A stretch of 64,000 bases of DNA. Origin: Caecitellus pseudoparvulus. Lineage: Eukaryota; Bigyra: Bicosoecida. Positions 63,433-64,000 of this stretch are shown piece after piece (the stretch's first letter is position 1; every line of letters begins with the position of its first letter). Below the pieces are notes generated by a model. That model saw nothing but the letters and a program-made list of their open reading frames with translations, was not told the origin of the DNA and did no database searches. The translations under genes and the position numbers were made by a program. The DNA is taken from assembly GCA_965644315.1 (NCBI GenBank), contig CBFFRQ010000069.1, positions 372,001-436,000 on the forward strand. The letters run 5' to 3'.

Positions 63433-63816
63433 TCACGCCCAGAAGTGCCGCTTCAACTCCTCTTTCGCTGCCGCGTGGCCTGCCTTGGCAGCCGCCTTCA
63501 ACCACCGCTTGCCTGCGAACTCGCTGGCCCTCACGCCTTCACCATTGGCGTACGCCTTGCCGATAATGAATGCAGCTTCAGCACAGTCAGCTTCGGCTGC
63601 CTCTTGCAGCATGTCCACTCCAGCTTGCACGTCCTGCTTCACTCCTTCCGCCCCACTGTGCTGGCGTTTCGTTCACGTGCACAGCTGAAACGCCAGCCAT
63701 GCCGGCGCGCACACTCACGACAGCAACAGCTTACCAAACGCAAGCTTAGCGTCTACGTCCCCTTCTTCTGCGCTGGTTTTCAATGCGGCCACATCCACGG
63801 TGCCAGTCGCAGCCAT
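63433..63816 (-). CDS. Small Sel1-repeat protein
   Basis: Two exons, 63816-63719 and 63655-63433 (106 aa), with a 63-nt intron (GTGAGT...AGCACAG) that joins LAFGKLLLS to GAEGVKQDV. Two to three Sel1 (TPR-like) repeats are visible: VDVAALKTSAEEGDVDAKLA, GVDMLQEAAEADCAEAAFII and GKRWLKAAAKAGHAAAKEEL. Such repeats form helical scaffolds for protein binding; no other domain is present. The first 33 residues before the intron could continue further upstream, but the ATG at 63816 is the most likely start. It is convergent with RPN5, 28 bp away. Confidence 0.7.
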
Positions 63817-64000
63817 CGTGCTCAGACAGCAAAAGGATGGCAGGCAGCCGACACGCCTGGTGCTGGCGGTGGCTTCGATGCAATGAGGTGGGCCCGATGT
63901 CAATGATCCCTAAGTTGCCGAAAAAGTACCTCGCCGACGGTGTTTTGAATCTTTTCCCCTGCTGCTTTCACTGGCATGTACTGGGGTCGTCCAGCTTGAG

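Noticed and set aside
1-64000. tRNA, rRNA, CRISPR array, transposon or viral insertion
   Set aside because: No cloverleaf T-arm context, rRNA, direct-repeat array, transposase or reverse transcriptase frame was seen by eye.
1-64000. Dinoflagellate or kinetoplastid origin
   Set aside because: Strand switches at nearly every gene and abundant ordinary introns do not fit polycistronic arrays.

Overview
This window looks like nuclear DNA from a flagellated protist with a compact, GC-rich genome. It has 28 protein-coding genes that I can support and one tentative gene, about one per 2.3 kb, on both strands with frequent switches (seven divergent and seven convergent neighbour pairs). That argues against the long one-strand arrays of kinetoplastids or dinoflagellates. 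About 35 introns can be placed by frame and homology. They are short (39-115 nt, mostly 61-90) and GT-AG, with donors mainly GTGCGN or GTGAGN and acceptors usually CGCAG or CACAG. Motile-cilium genes (SPAG6/PF16, EFHC/Rib72, a TTLL glutamylase-like enzyme) show a flagellum. No plastid gene is recognisable, and I do not assign a lineage.

Layout. 1-8.9 kb: a partial MAP3K-like pseudokinase, replication licensing factor CDT1, spliceosomal RED/IK, a TadA/ADAT2-type tRNA deaminase and a small LYR-like protein. 8.9-19.7 kb: SPAG6, a bacterial-type ATP-grasp enzyme, RNA polymerase I subunit RPA2, a membrane-anchored TBC RabGAP and a short-chain dehydrogenase. 19.7-23.9 kb: a tandem pair of unrecognised multi-pass membrane proteins that share a 320-bp block at about 98% identity. 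24.3-32.2 kb: a secreted YnjE-like triple rhodanese, the Polycomb PRC2 subunit EED, a coiled-coil protein and an unrecognised protein. 32.6-42.2 kb: a DUSP/USP ubiquitin protease, an unrecognised Ser/Pro-rich protein, a mitochondrial single-pass protein and a secreted vanin/biotinidase-like amidohydrolase. 42.5-47.2 kb: a polytopic class-3 lipase that overlaps a DCC-family redox protein tail to tail. 47.4-57.8 kb: TTLL, a kinesin-6-like motor and EFHC/Rib72. 58.6-64 kb: a MATE transporter, exosome RRP4, proteasome RPN5 and a Sel1-repeat protein.

The genes form no pathway or operon; most are housekeeping or ciliary functions. The strongest unexplained signal is a short element, AATGCA/TGCATT, often as the palindrome CAATGCATTG. 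It sits within about 100 nt of the stop codon of most genes here. In convergent pairs one copy lies between the two stops and could serve both strands. I read it as a candidate poly(A)/3'-end signal for this organism. Other points of interest are stop codons sharing one CTAG, a 23-bp coding overlap, in-frame stop-free introns, a 9-nt first exon, a gene-conversion tract, and a one-base shift next to G-runs in RED.
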